Below are positions 1 through 11,819 of a stretch of 64,000 bases of DNA, piece after piece. This DNA comes from Microdochium bolleyi. Lineage: Eukaryota; Ascomycota; Sordariomycetes; Xylariales; Microdochiaceae. The DNA is taken from the NCBI GenBank assembly GCA_001566295.1, contig KQ964246.1:1798001-1862000 (forward strand). Direction: 5' to 3'. The notes under the pieces were generated by a model. It ran no database searches. It saw only the letters and a program-made list of their open reading frames with translations, and was not told where the DNA came from. The position numbers were made by a program, and so were the translations under genes. Position 1 is the stretch's first letter. Every line of letters starts with the position of its first letter.

Positions 1-3000
1 TGTCGCGCATCCATGGTCGAAGAGGAGAGCATACCCGTGCTGGCGGTCCTCCGAGGGCCCGTGCTGATCATGTCAACGTCGGTATCAGAGTCTGACAGGC
101 CATCGTCCTCGTCCTCGTCGTCGTTGCGCATGACAGCTGCGGAGGATGTCATCACATCGTCGCCGACTACGAAATCGACGAGGTCGGACCCGTCGTCAGA
201 GTCCTCGGAGAGCTCGAGATCACTGGTCCGGCGGCAGTCGTCACCTTCATCGGCCGACTCATCATAGAAGCCTGCCACTGTGGTGCCTTTGGTACTCGCC
301 GACTTTTTCTTCGGCCGGCCCCGTGGCTTCGGGGCAGGCTTTGCTACCGCTGCCTTCTTCGGTGCTGTCTTCGGCGCAGTTCTGCCCTGGGGCCGCGCAC
401 CTGCATTCTCCTTCTCACTATCGACTTCGAGGCACTCCACGTCAGTGAGTTTGGTATTACTCTTCGCTCTTGGTGCTGGCGCTTTCTTCGGACGACCTCT
501 CCGGACTGGGCCCTGAACAGCTCTGGCTGGGCCACGCTCATGCTCGCTCCACAAATCGACGTCAGGCTCTGGGGAGATCTTTCGTCTCTTGGCTGATGGC
601 CCAACGTTGACCCTGGCATCATCCGTATCCGAGCCCGCTGCAGGTAAAGGTAACCGTGTATAACTACCATCAACGGCTGCTGGGCGCCCTGTATAGCTAC
701 CGTTTTTATATTGGAGTTTGGAAATTTGACCAAACACCTTGACACATCGCTTGGTGTGTTGTCCGTGCTTCAGGTGAACAGTCTTCCGCAACGTCCTTTG
801 AGCTTTGGGAAATGCTGTGAGATCGATCTGGTCGATCTCCTCGGTGCCCAATTGAGTCTGGAATGGAAGATTCCGATAAGTCCTGTTAAGTTCTCTGAGT
901 CCCTTATCGTCCAGTAGAACCTTGCAAAGACTTGGAACATCGATAAGATTGTTTAGCTCAGTATCGACTGGCCGCTCCTTCTTGGCTGGTGCCGCGCGCT
1001 TCGGTTTGGCTCCGAGCATCGAAGCCACAGACGTAAACCCAGTCACGACATCATCCGGCATATGGAATTTCTTTGGTGGTTTCTTCTTCAGTGCCCGCTT
1101 CCGGGGCTCTGGTGCAGACCTGTCCTGCGTGTTCTCGATCGGAATCTCGACAGGACGCTTGTCGACGGTTGGCTGAATCTCCCTTGGGACGATGCGTTTC
1201 GACAGGTCGTGCCTGAAAGCGAAGCGGCTGCCGTCGCAGATCATCTGCTGCATCTTTTCATAGTTATCTTTGGACTGGGTGTACTTGTCCTCTTCCTTCC
1301 CCTTCATGAGGAGAAGTACGGCTCGTCCGGCACGCTTTCGCCCTGTTCGTCCCATGCGCTGCAGCATCCGAATCGGTGAGCCAGATGCGTCGTAGCAGAC
1401 AATCAAGTCGACCTGGCCAATGTCGAGGCCTTCTTCACCGATTGATGTCGCCACGAGGACGTTGAGATCGCCGGCTTTGAACTTCCTGATGCGCTCGATC
1501 TGCTCGGCCTGCTTCATGCCCATTGACTTCTTGGAGTCAGCTTGCCCAACGAAGACCGCGGCTCGAACGAGTGGCGCATGGGTGTTCAGAACACGTGCTA
1601 TCTCTTCGGCGCTGTCTCTGAACTCGCTGAACACAATGATTCTGGTACCCGACGAGGACGGCGGAACGCCTTCGCGACCTTCACCACGGTCCAAGAAGTG
1701 GTTCAGCACAGTATCCGACAGATAAGTCAACTTTGGATGGCTAACAAAGTCGCCTTTCGAAGACCAAGCAGCAATCTTGCTCATCATCTCCTTGAAACTG
1801 GGTGCGTCGGTGATCTGTTTCTTGTATTTCGAGCCTTTCTCGCCCTTTCCCTCAACCTCGTCACGGAACGCCACCAAATTGTCGTAGAATGGCTTGATAC
1901 CATGAAAGTTGAGCAGCTTGATCGAGTGTGCGAGGCTCTGCAGCAGGGTAAAAATCGCCATTATCATAAACTTGACACCCTGGTTTGCGTGTTGCCCGGC
2001 TCGACCCATCCAGTCCTTTCGCGCCTGCATAAGACCAAAGACCGTCAAGGCCATCGGATCTCGGCCATAGTATATATTCTGCTGGCTGAGCTTATCCACT
2101 ATTGGCTTCAGGGCCGCAGAGAAGAGCCGTTGAATCTCCTGCATCTCGTCGGACGGGTCGAGCAGTACAATGTCTTCCTCCCTTGAGTGAATATAACTTC
2201 GGATATCTATCGATTCTTCCGTGCGGATTTCGATGTGGGAAATGTGCAAGTTATCGATGACATCTTGGACACCCTCGACTTTAGAGCCAGGCGTCGCGGT
2301 CAGAGCAAGGACCCGGAAAGAGCTCGAGAATCGTTGAATGAAATTGACGACTTTGACGTATGAATAGTTTCCGGTAGCGCGATGGGCCTCATCTACGACC
2401 AAGAGGCAGATGGATTTCGGATCCGCATAACCCGAAGACAGATCATTTTCGAGGGTCTGGGGGGTCATGAAGAAGACTCGCTTGCTCTGCCATTCTTCGA
2501 CCCGAAGCGCTGGAGCCACTTCGCCAGTCAAGAGAGTGGTTTGAGACCGCGGAATACCGACAGTATGGAAACAGGCATCGACTTGCTGCTGTGCCAGCGG
2601 TTTAGTAGGAGCCACGAAGACAATCTTTGCCGTCTTGGTCCAGCGAAAGTAGTTGAGCATGATCGTAGCAGCGATAAAAGTCTTGCCCAGGCCGGTGGGC
2701 AGCGCCACCAGTGTGTTGTTGAACAGGCCGTTCTTGACGATGCTGTACTGGTAGTCACGAATGGCGCCGATGTTGGTAGGGTAAACCCAGGTCTTCATCG
2801 CCTCAGGATCCAGCTCATGATGTGTAGGTGGCTCGAGAGGTTTGTCAGCCCTATAGACAGGCTGTCTGGCTCTTTGAGACGATAACGCAGCGAGATCTTT
2901 CTCCGCCTGAGCAGCAAGACCAAAGAGAGTCGTCTGGCGATAGTTTTGGGCCTGTGCTCCCAGTGCTGGGGCGGGCCGGAAACCTCTCGTGGCAGCAGCT

Positions 3001-3266
3001 TGCTGTTGCTGGACCAAAGCGAGAGACGCCCGACTGGCCGGCGAGCTGCCAAATGCATCGGAGGGCCAGTCATCCAGGTCAATGTACTCTTGCTGCTTTG
3101 GCTGCTTGTTCCCGTTGGTCTGGAGACGATGCCTGTCAGTTTCGCTGTGCACAGCTACACCTATCGTGTGACTTACAGCACTGCCAGGCGGACCATTCTG
3201 GACCTGTGTGGCTGCCAAGATCAGATCCTCGTCGGCCAGGCCATCGTCGAACTCATCCGAGTCCAT
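1..3266 (-). CDS. mph1: ATP-dependent 3'-5' DNA helicase Mph1/FANCM family, 3' part beyond the window
   Basis: Superfamily 2 helicase that remodels forks and D-loops in recombination repair. About 1069 codons are visible and no stop is reached at base 1, so the C-terminus is missing. The start is ATG at 3266-3264 (MDSDEFDDGLADEDLILAAT). A likely 57-nt intron lies at 3176-3120 (GTAAGT, CTGAC, CAG); it is a multiple of three without stops, so retention would stay in frame. After a disordered N-terminus come the family entry motif KTWVYPTNIGAIRDYQ, Walker A PTGLGKT (near residue 170), VVDEAHRA (near residue 270), a helicase C core with SIGEEGLDIG and QRMGRTGRKRAG, then the Mph1-typical YEKMQQMICDGSRFAFRHDL. 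The acidic/basic tail (KKKPPKK, DDEDEDDG) looks disordered. It is divergent from mex67. Motifs are read directly; the function comes from the family. Confidence 0.93.
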   Translation of the reverse strand, partial: MDSDEFDDGLADEDLILAATQVQNGPPGSAVSHTIGVAVHSETDRHRLQTNGNKQPKQQEYIDLDDWPSDAFGSSPASRASLALVQQQQAAATRGFRPAPALGAQAQNYRQTTLFGLAAQAEKDLAALSSQRARQPVYRADKPLEPPTHHELDPEAMKTWVYPTNIGAIRDYQYSIVKNGLFNNTLVALPTGLGKTFIAATIMLNYFRWTKTAKIVFVAPTKPLAQQQVDACFHTVGIPRSQTTLLTGEVAPALRVEEWQSKRVFFMTPQTLENDLSSGYADPKSICLLVVDEAHRATGNYSYVKVVNFIQRFSSSFRVLALTATPGSKVEGVQDVIDNLHISHIEIRTEESIDIRSYIHSREEDIVLLDPSDEMQEIQRLFSAALKPIVDKLSQQNIYYGRDPMALTVFGLMQARKDWMGRAGQHANQGVKFMIMAIFTLLQSLAHSIKLLNFHGIKPFYDNLVAFRDEVEGKGEKGSKYKKQITDAPSFKEMMSKIAAWSSKGDFVSHPKLTYLSDTVLNHFLDRGEGREGVPPSSSGTRIIVFSEFRDSAEEIARVLNTHAPLVRAAVFVGQADSKKSMGMKQAEQIERIRKFKAGDLNVLVATSIGEEGLDIGQVDLIVCYDASGSPIRMLQRMGRTGRKRAGRAVLLLMKGKEEDKYTQSKDNYEKMQQMICDGSRFAFRHDLSKRIVPREIQPTVDKRPVEIPIENTQDRSAPEPRKRALKKKPPKKFHMPDDVVTGFTSVASMLGAKPKRAAPAKKERPVDTELNNLIDVPSLCKVLLDDKGLRELNRTYRNLPFQTQLGTEEIDQIDLTAFPKAQRTLRKTVHLKHGQHTKRCVKVFGQISKLQYKNGSYTGRPAAVDGSYTRLPLPAAGSDTDDARVNVGPSAKRRKISPEPDVDLWSEHERGPARAVQGPVRRGRPKKAPAPRAKSNTKLTDVECLEVDSEKENAGARPQGRTAPKTAPKKAAVAKPAPKPRGRPKKKSASTKGTTVAGFYDESADEGDDCRRTSDLELSEDSDDGSDLVDFVVGDDVMTSSAAVMRNDDEDEDDGLSDSDTDVDMISTGPRRTASTGMLSSSTMDAR

Positions 3267-4366
3267 GGTGGCGATGGTGAGCAGCGCCCCCGAAACACAT
3301 GACCGGGCAACTCAGAGTCTTTGGCCGCTGGGATGTTGAGCTGTGTGACACAAAGGCTATTGCGTGCGATGGTTGAAGATCCAAGTCGCGACTCGGAGCA
3401 GTAAACTAACGCGTTCGGCGCTAGCGTGGAGCGTACATCGCACTCATCAGGGGTCCCGCCGCCCAGGGTCAAGTCGACGCACGCGTCACGAAGTCATGTG
3501 ACGTTGCCTGCCAATTGACCAAACCACCTAGGTACACCACCCACCCATGTGTACCTAGGTACGCTACTGTAATCACGCTCATGATGCATAGAGAGCAAAG
3601 AGAACATCGAGTATCGTGGCTGCCTGAATCTCCGCCTCCAGTCGATTCAGACGGCCTGCAGACTTCGAAGATCAGGCATCCACTGATACTCCCAAGGCTT
3701 CTGTAATTACCTTACACAGTACCTACTTCCGGAATATGCAAATGGCGCACCAATCAGCGGTGCTGCCCAGTTCCAGGCGCGCCAAGGATGAGTCATCAAC
3801 GGCCATTGCCCAGTGGGCCTGCGCTGTGACGCTGTGCTCCACCCACGATGTAGCAAATCGTCAAAGCCGGCCATGTCCAGGGTCAGGCTGCTCACAACCT
3901 CTCCGAACCACAATTTCTTCTTCCAGCATCGCTCCGCGAAGCGCACCCTCACTCGTTATCCTCGACACCTGGCGCCTTAGCTGTCTATTCCTGCTCTGTC
4001 GCGGCACCGGCGAGGCAGCGCTTACGGAACCCTCTGCTCGCGGTTCGCGCTTGCCACGACAAGCAATCTTGTCACTCTCTTCGCGCCAACGGCCCTTCGC
4101 GGAAGCACGCTCGTACTTTGATCAGTACTAGACGCTCCTCCTTCTACCCCTCGCGTCAGAATCTCGCAACCCTCCGCAGGATTCAGCTATCTCGGTCAAC
4201 TCATATCGTCTTCGGCAACTGTGCGACAATCTGCGCCAAAGATTGACTCGCCTAAACCACTGTAGCCTTCGTGACTGCACACCTCAAACACAACAATACC
4301 ATCTTCGAGCCACGCCGTACGATACCAGGCGCATCACCCGCCCTTCCAGCCGTTGACAACAAGATC
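3267..4366. promoter_or_regulatory. Divergent promoter and leaders of mph1 and mex67
   Basis: About 1.1 kb lies between the two start codons. It holds two CCTAGGTAC elements, one inside the perfect palindrome GTACCTAGGTAC at 3551-3562. The part nearest mex67 (about 3900-4366) is C/T-rich on the + strand, as expected of a fungal 5' leader. An open frame at 3736-4131 has no recognisable content and I treat it as leader. Confidence 0.5.
3527..3562. repeat. Paired CCTAGGTAC palindromic elements
   Basis: CCTAGGTAC occurs at 3527-3535 and again within the 12-bp perfect palindrome GTACCTAGGTAC at 3551-3562. The same core recurs as TACCTAGGTA at 60848-60857. A regulatory role is inferred only from position between divergent genes. 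Confidence 0.4.
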
Positions 4367-6632
4367 ATGGCGCCTCCCACTGGACCACGCAACGGTGCTG
4401 CATCCAGCCGCGGTGGAGGCGCTGGCAAGGGGTCCGGCCGCGGTGGTATCGCAAAACGGCGCACCGGGGGTGCCCGGACGGATCGCGATGGCGACCTCGA
4501 TATGGGAGCAAGCACTAAAGTTGCCGGCTCCAAGATTTCCAAGCGGACCGACAACTCCACAAAGGCGTCTGCAGGTTCAACCTCAGGCAGGCCGACGAGG
4601 CCGAACCGCAAAACACAGAACATCGTCGAGAAGGCTATCACGCGTGGCGCTGGAAGTCTATCGGCACGTGCGCTTGGTGGCATGGCGCCCTCTGGGAGGG
4701 GCTTGCGAAGCCAGTCGCAACCTTCCGTCACTCTTAGGGTCGAGGGGCTGAAAACAAGCAAAGCCGCTCAGAACGAGGGAGGAGGTCTGAGAGAGCTACT
4801 AACATTCATCGAGCGGAAAGCAACGACTGTCGGCAAAGTCTCACGACAAGTACGGATCAAAAAGGTATGTCACATAACCCGCAGGAGCAGTAGTGCATAT
4901 GCACCTAGAATCTGGGAGAGCTACTAGGCGTCGCATGTCGACCGCACGCATTACCATGCCCCTCGGCTCGCAATCGAGGTCTTAGAGATATCAGCCTCGG
5001 TCCTCACCCGGAAGTTCAGGTCGCCGCCATATTTCGATATCGGTCTAACATTGAGTAGTCTCAATTGAGGGATGACTTCGTCTTTGTCACAGCCAGTAAG
5101 GAGGATGCCGAGGAGATCCTCAAACTCAACAACTTTGCCTGGGCAGGCACCACTCTCACAATCACCACGACGGATGAGCCACTCAATGCGACCCCGTCGC
5201 AGATGTCTTCCACCGCTCTCGAGGTGAAGGAGCAACTTAAGAGTGTCCTCAGCCTTCGGTACGACGTGGAGGCGAAGCTCCTCAACCTGTCCAACTTGGG
5301 CCAAGATCCAGTTTTGAGCAAGATGGGGTTCTTCGCAGGAGAGAGCAGCCCGGAAAAGATGTTCCGTGCTCTCATGGCCATCTGCGATGGGATCTTCAAG
5401 ACGGCGCAAGAGAAGCGGGAGAGCATCATGAGCATCAGCCTGGCAGGCAACAACATCGACGATGTCCTGCAGGTCATGTCTCTGACAGACACGTTTCCTG
5501 ACGTTGTCAATCTCGATCTCAGCAACAACTCGCTCAAGGACATCAAGGCGTTGCAGAAGTGGCGGCACCGACTGCGTCACATGCAGACCCTCTTGTTGAA
5601 CAGCAACCCGATCGAGACCAATTACCCTGGGTACCTGCAGGAACTTACAGGGTGGTTCCCCAAGCTACAGAACCTTAGCAATACTCAGGTCAGGACTCCT
5701 GAGCAGATCGCTGCAGAAGAAGCCGCCACGCGACCTACACCTATACCACAAAATGGTGCCGACTTCCGAGACATCAACCGCATTGGAGAAGGCTTCATCA
5801 CGGAATTCGTGAAGATGTACGACGCAGACCGGGCCACTCTTGCGGCGAAGTACTACGATGAGCAGAGTGTGTTCTCGCTCGCGGTAAACACAAACGCTCC
5901 GCACGCACCAGATGTCCAGCCACCGACATGGTCAGCTTATCTAAAATTTTCCCGCAACCACAGTAAAATTACCCATGCACCCGCAAGGTTCCAGCGGCTC
6001 TTTGTTGGAGGCAACCTGATTCAGGAAGCTTGGAAACAGTTGCCCCCGACAAGACATCCAGATTTGGCCTCTGAGTTCAGCAAATACATCATCGACTGTC
6101 ACCCAATCCATGGCCTCGCCGATCCATCCGGCCAAAGTCCGCTCGGCGTCGATGGGATGACCATTACCGTCCACGGCGAACTGGACGACCAGGAGCCAAC
6201 GACCAGGAAGGAAGCAAAGAGAAGCTTTACGCGCACCTTTATCCTGGGACCAGGAACACACAACCCCATTCGTGTCATCAGCGACATGTTGTCCATGAAG
6301 GTCTACAACCTTCTGCCAACCCCAGCGCCTTCTTCGGGTGCGCCAGAGGCAGCGGCCAGCACTGCGCCCGTGGCGCCTCAGATCCCTCCCGCAAGCACAG
6401 ATGCGGAGAAGGAGCAGTTCGTGATTGAACTCTGCAAACGAACAAACATGGTGCCGGAGTACTCCAAGTTCTGCCTCGAGACAGCGAACTGGAACTTCGA
6501 TCAGGCACTAGTCATATTCGCGGAGAAGAAGGTGAGGCTATATAACCAGCAGTGTATCGAGACGAGAGAGGCTAACACTTTCGATTGCAGGCACAACTAC
6601 CGCAAGAAGCATTTGTCGCGGGCACAGTATAA
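4367..6632 (+). CDS. mex67: mRNA export receptor Mex67 (NXF1/TAP family)
   Basis: Large subunit of the Mex67-Mtr2 receptor that carries mRNPs through nuclear pores. Exons are 4367-4864, 5059-6531 and 6591-6632, giving 670 aa. I chose ATG 4367 (MAPPTGPRNG, GATCATGG context) over the open codons upstream. An RGG-rich basic N-terminus is followed by an RRM-like domain (about 150-225, DDFVFVTASKEDAEEILKLN), leucine-rich repeats (about 289-365, VNLDLSNNSLKDIKALQKW), an NTF2-like domain (about 404-582, GEGFITEFVKMYDADRATLA) and a C-terminal UBA-like TAP-C domain. That last domain is completed only by the third exon, which ends AQLPQEAFVAGTV. Intron 1 is 194 nt, long for this window, with CTAAC just before its TAG acceptor. 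Domain order and length fit the family. Confidence 0.92.
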
Positions 6633-7301
6633 AAGAAGCATGGGAGGTCACTTCACATATATTCATTCCACATAGCATATGGCATGGCGTTTGTTTCTTT
6701 TGTTTTGCTGCATGGCGGAGGAGGCGGGTCGATTAGAGATTGAAAAAGAGGCGTGATGTGTGCGATTCGGTCTAGCAAATCTTTGGCACAAATTCACGCA
6801 AGAGATTCATCGGGCAAGCCGGCAGAACACATGTTCTGCTGGTCTGGCCCTGCAAGACAGCACAGGCTCCCAGATTGTTGCGCTGCCGCGCCGTGCCACA
6901 TATGCCTCCTCTTCACTGAGTTGACTGGACAGCCGAACATGGTTCCTGCGCTGTCGTTAGCCATTTCCTTGTGGTCAGAGCCCTTGAGAAACGTAGATGC
7001 GCGCATGTGGTCACACCTTCTCTTGACCGGCTGTGCACGCGTCTCTTCCTGGGTTGTTTCCTTTCGATGACGCACTGTGTTTTCTACGATTTTGGAAGGG
7101 TTAGAGATGGAGGGCGAGGTCTCGATAATACTAGACACCGCGGATGCGACTGGATCTGGAGGCGATAATACCATAGCCTCGGGGGATCAATGGGTACTTG
7201 GGAGTAATGGAATTTGGACAGATCATGAGAATATCGTTTAAATGTCAAAATTGCATAGTATAACAAGCGGCAGTCAGAGGTGAAATGTCGAAGACACCTG
7301 T

Positions 7302-7325
7302 AAAAAATAAAAATAAAATAAAAAA
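7302..7325. repeat. A-rich simple tract
   Basis: AAAAAATAAAAATAAAATAAAAAA on the + strand; low complexity, no further signal seen. Confidence 0.8.
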
Positions 7326-9210
7326 GGCACAAAATATGAACCATGAGACACCGAGCGAGGACAGAATATCCATATCGGCGTACGAAGGATCGAGGTCGAG
7401 CATGTGGTTTTCTCACGTTGTTCTTGCAGTTCAAACATATTGTCAGTTCCACCCGAGAGCTGCTAGCCATGTGATACATGTATACCGAATTACAGACAGC
7501 ACGCGCGTTCAATGATTGGTGAAAATCACCTCAAGGCCTCAAGTCCCTGAAATTTTGTCCCTCGTGAAATTCATTGGAGCCTAGATCATCTCCTCCTCGT
7601 CTCCGAAACGACAGTCGCGTGATATAACGAGCTCCCCAGCCGTGGAGCGTAAGCCGACCTCATCATATGATGCACAGGAGAGGAAGCATCCCATCATGTC
7701 CGACCCCGGCCACCTGAGAGGTGTAGCTGGCTCGTCGTTCAAGACCGAGGTGCTGCTATTATTTGTCTTATTCGTCTTCATGCCGAGCCCCCGGAAGTGC
7801 ACGGGCCGGCAAGGACGCTCGCTTGCTACGTAGAGCGGCATGGCAATGGGAGCAATGTTGCAGGCTTGTGGTAGACGACGCCGGATGGGAAGTTTCCTGA
7901 TGTGAGATAGGGCGACAGGGCACCTCGTAGCCGCCGAGCAAGAGAGCAAAAAGTATTAGGTCTTGTCACCATCATAGCCCAAGCGCCGGCACCACCTCGA
8001 CCTGAAAGACCCAATACTCGACGTCATCCGCACACGGGAGCACACAGGGTCTTGTCCTGCTGGAGACTGTCCCATGTACGAATCTCATTTGCACGGCGGG
8101 GGACGATGCAGCCTGTCACGATGCAAGCCAGGCATGTGCCGTTGAAGGATGTTGCCGCCGACGAGCGTCTGCGGCAGCCGATTGGATGGACAGGGGGCTG
8201 GTGTGCCGGCGGCTGTCTAGTGGTGGTGGTGGGCGGCGGTCCCTTGTCTGGGGACTTCCGGACGGAAGACCCAACCGACCGTGTGCCCAACTACTGCGAC
8301 TTGCGCGGCTCCAAGGCCGCGATGTAGGTAGACTAGCTAGTAGCGAGTCGATGTGCGACCTTGCTCTAGCACGCGGCCACGTCCGAAAAAGGATGCCTTC
8401 CTCATGGTCTGCGTGCCCTGCCTCCCAAGCCTCCTTCGAGAAGTTGCTGTCTGGGAGTCGCCGCCCACCCGCGCGGGAGAGGCAAGAGTGGGATCTGCAA
8501 AAGTGGGGGACGGCTGGCCGAGAAACGTTAAATCCTCTCTTGAAACTGTTGCCGCCGCTGGTATACGACTCCCAGAAACCGTTGGCGGAGCACCTCGACT
8601 CGACCTCGCAAGGAGTCCTGCTGGCAATACCTGCCGAACGTGCTGGCTGACATGAGACGAGGTTTGATAAATATATCTGCAGCAGTCCCCTGGCCGGTGG
8701 CGCGTGTGGGAATGTCAGAGACAGCTGGGCAGAGTGCGGCTCGGCTCACAGCAGTATAATTAACTTTTAACTTGGGCGCGGCTGGTGATCGGTACGAACT
8801 CCCGGAAGGCGGCGTGCTCAATGCCGTGCGGCTTTGGGCTCTATGTAGCATGCAGATGTGATGGGCTGGTGGGACGACCGATGCCTGACACGAGAGCGGA
8901 CCTGGGTACTTGGTCCTGACTCGAAGACGTGGATCAGGCCCTCTCCGGGTCTTTGTATCAGATCAATACGATAGGATACATGGCATTCTCAGAACACGAT
9001 GCAGCCGAAGACACGGGACTCGAGCGTCCACACAACTACTGCAGAACTGCCGACACGAACTGAGATTGGGTACAGGAACGACGACTGACCAGGGTCCACA
9101 ATCCCGCGACTAGGAGCCGCCGTACCTGAGCTAGGAGAGAAGCCCATGTGTCGTGTGTGGCGGCGCACACACTGGTGATGCACGCACTGCCAGACTACCG
9201 GCGTAGCGCC

Positions 9211-9232
9211 GGGGGGGGGGGGGGGGGGGGGG
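9211..9232 (+). repeat. Homopolymer run of 22 G
   Basis: Twenty-two consecutive G, inside the geneless stretch between mex67 and the kelch gene. It may form quadruplexes and its length may be uncertain in the assembly. Confidence 0.9.
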
Positions 9233-10830
9233 CTAGCTCAAAGGATCGCCGGGCTGGTCCTTCGCACTGACAATGCTGTTTGTGGTTCGGTTGGGTTTGA
9301 ATGGGTTAGCGTGCTGCATGACAGCAGCATTGTCGAGGCTTCAGGCGGCGCCGCCAGTGGTGGTGGCGGGGGTCAACTATCAGCTGGGAGGCAAAGGTTA
9401 TTGAGATTACCTGCACTTTGCTGCTTGGTCTGTACCAATGCGGGCATCTCGGCATGTATTGTTCATGCACCACGACGAGGGAACGAGAGGACCTTGTTGG
9501 TTCTGAAGTCTCCCGAGGTCTGCTCCATGTTGTCTACACAGTACACTACGCACATGCGCGGTACCATGCTGGCGCCGCGCGATGGATGTCCCAAACGAGT
9601 CTGGGAGCCAGTTATAAATACCACCTGCAGCACCGTGGCCGAGTGGAGCTGGCAGGCCCCCCGCCGCGCGATGGCGACTGTCACAGGACGAGGCATCGAG
9701 ACACATTACTCGTGGTTTATTCTCCGTGGAACACCTTGCGTGGGAAAAGGGTGCGCAGCGGGTTCTCACAGACAGCAACCTTGGGCGATAGAGCACGCAG
9801 GCCCGAGACAGACGGGCAACGCATGCTCTTGCGCGGCGAGAATGCAATGTTCTAAGTGCGGGCACATATAGGGCGCCACAGAAGCCATAGCAGCCTCGAC
9901 TATGATGCGAAACACTGAAAACAGAAAGTCCTCCTTGGTGGAATTGCAGAGAAACATGCGATTCTTCACGTGGGCGCGCTGCCTGTATATCTGCCCCTCG
10001 CTATATGTGGTGCGGTGGTGGAGGAATGCGTCCGCCCTCGCAGAGCCTGGTGAGGGAGGGAGTTTTGTCGCTGAAGACTGTCTGAGATTGGCCATATGGC
10101 GGTAATTGCCTGCTGCATTCGATCGAGAACAATTACTTGTCGCGAGGAATTGCGACGTGGTGACTGCCCGACATTCGTTTTGCGATGTTTGACAGCCGGG
10201 AGGAGCTGGAGTCGTCGACCTCGATGGATGGAAGGGGTTCTGGTCAGCCCACAACGCCCACCCGCGCTAGGGACGACTGGCGCAGGCTGAGCAGCGCGTC
10301 CTCTGAGCCCTGGCGACAGACCCTTGTCGCGAGGCCGGGGCATCTCGTTTCACCATCGGGCCTAGTGGGCAGGTGCTCCCAGGGTCTGCATCCGCCTCCA
10401 ACTCCGCGGTGCTGCTGCTCTTACGACGCTGCGTTTGGCGCGTCCAGCGCAATGCAAAAGAAACAAAGCCTTGCGTCGACAGACATCAACGACACGAGAG
10501 AGGACAGGACGCGCTGCTCAGCTGGGACAAGACGCCCGGCGCAGGTCACGAGAGCAGCGTACATGCAGTCTGGCATTCCTCGCAGCACAGAGCACGTCCG
10601 ACACGCATGCCAGTCCCGGAAGGCCTGCTCCTTCTCTCAACTCCCTTGCCCGCAGCCAGCCAGCCACCCGGACGACGTCCATGCAGCACTGAGGACGGTA
10701 CTGTGCATGCAAGAAACAGAGCCTGCAGGCATCGCAGCAGTGGCTTTGCTTTTGTCCTTTTCTTCTTTGACTTGGGGGCGTTCTGAGTGGCGGCAGGTGT
10801 TTCTCGTTCGGGCGAGGCAGGCAAGGACGC

Positions 10831-10876
10831 TGCAGAGCAGAGCAGAACAAAGCAGAACAGAACAGAGCAGAGCAGA
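10831..10876 (+). repeat. Imperfect AGAGC/AGAAC pentanucleotide repeat
   Basis: About nine copies of a 5-nt unit alternating GCAGA and ACAGA forms; no coding support around it. Confidence 0.7.
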
Positions 10877-11819
10877 CCCGAAGCCAGCAGCCAATCACCG
10901 CAGCCATGCCGTGCTCGCGCGTCGTGGGAAGGCCCGCCGGGGTCGCACAAGTAGCCAACCAGGGGGCCGCGACTTGTCGGCGTCAACCTAAGTGCACATC
11001 GGAATGTCGCAATTGGGAGAAGGGCAGAGGTATCGCGAAGCACAGACAGTACCTGGAGCTCGCGGTAGCGTCAGGTACCGCAGCGGTGGCCCCTGAGCGC
11101 TGGCGTCCCCCCTGTCCTCCCCCAGCCCGTGGTGCCCCACATCGGCTGCAGCCTCTCTGCCCATTCGCTGTGCGCAGGCTGGCGCTTCAGGGGCTGGGGC
11201 CAGCGACAATGCTCACTCGCAGCTGCCCAAGACACCACGACCAGTGCTGCTGCTGCTGCTGTTGCTCGTACCCACGATCCCCTGAAGTGACCTCGGGACC
11301 CTGGCTCTGGCCGGCTGCGGTCTGTGCCTGCCTGTCTGCCCCGGGATGTGCCCACCTCCTGCTGCTCGTGCTCTGTTCTCCTCCCACACTCTCTGCTCCG
11401 TGCCATTCCAACGACGGACCTGCCTCTCCTTTCCTCCTTTCCGGCCTCCATCACGCGTCTCGGCTCCGCCTCTTGCCTCTCGCTGTGCTCGTCTGCTGCC
11501 GACTGGTCCTGACTGTGCTAGCACGTCGACATATCGCCCAGCCTCACCCATCGCTCTCTCCTTTCGTCGCCCGACGACACACCTGCCGGTCGACTCGAGC
11601 ACTATCTTCTTCCTGGCCGATCTCCACCATCGACCCTCTGCTATCTCTCTTTCAACCCCTTACAGCACACGCATCCATCGTCTCAGCGCAGTCCAGATGG
11701 TCTTGTAGAAGTTGGTCCCTGTGACTCGTCGACATTTGCACTTGGCTCGGCTGAACTTGGACGTCTATATCTCTGCCACTACCACATACCGATATATACA
11801 GCAACCGATTTCCGGGGCC

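Larger units (their letters stand above)
6633..11819. other. 5.2 kb without a supported gene
   Basis: After the mex67 3' end I recognise no protein family on either strand. The open frames (for example 7581-7949 minus, 9311-9871 plus, 10185-10991 plus) overlap each other on both strands, as GC-rich sequence does by chance. It holds an A-rich tract (7302-7325), a 22-G run (9211-9232), a pentanucleotide repeat (about 10831-10876), and a C/T-rich region from about 11250 that is probably the leader and promoter of the next gene. Confidence 0.6.

Noticed and set aside
3736..4131. 131-codon open frame upstream of mex67
   Set aside because: No family content; C/T-rich and directly upstream of a good start, so more likely leader.
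7097..7104. AGGGTTAG on the + strand (CTAACCCT on the minus strand), a possible telomerase RNA template
   Set aside because: An 8-mer is expected about twice by chance in 64 kb on two strands, and no flanking pseudoknot or conserved element could be seen.
9311..10991. Several overlapping open frames of 140-270 codons on both strands
   Set aside because: Mutually overlapping, composition-driven, with no motif or sensible codon pattern.
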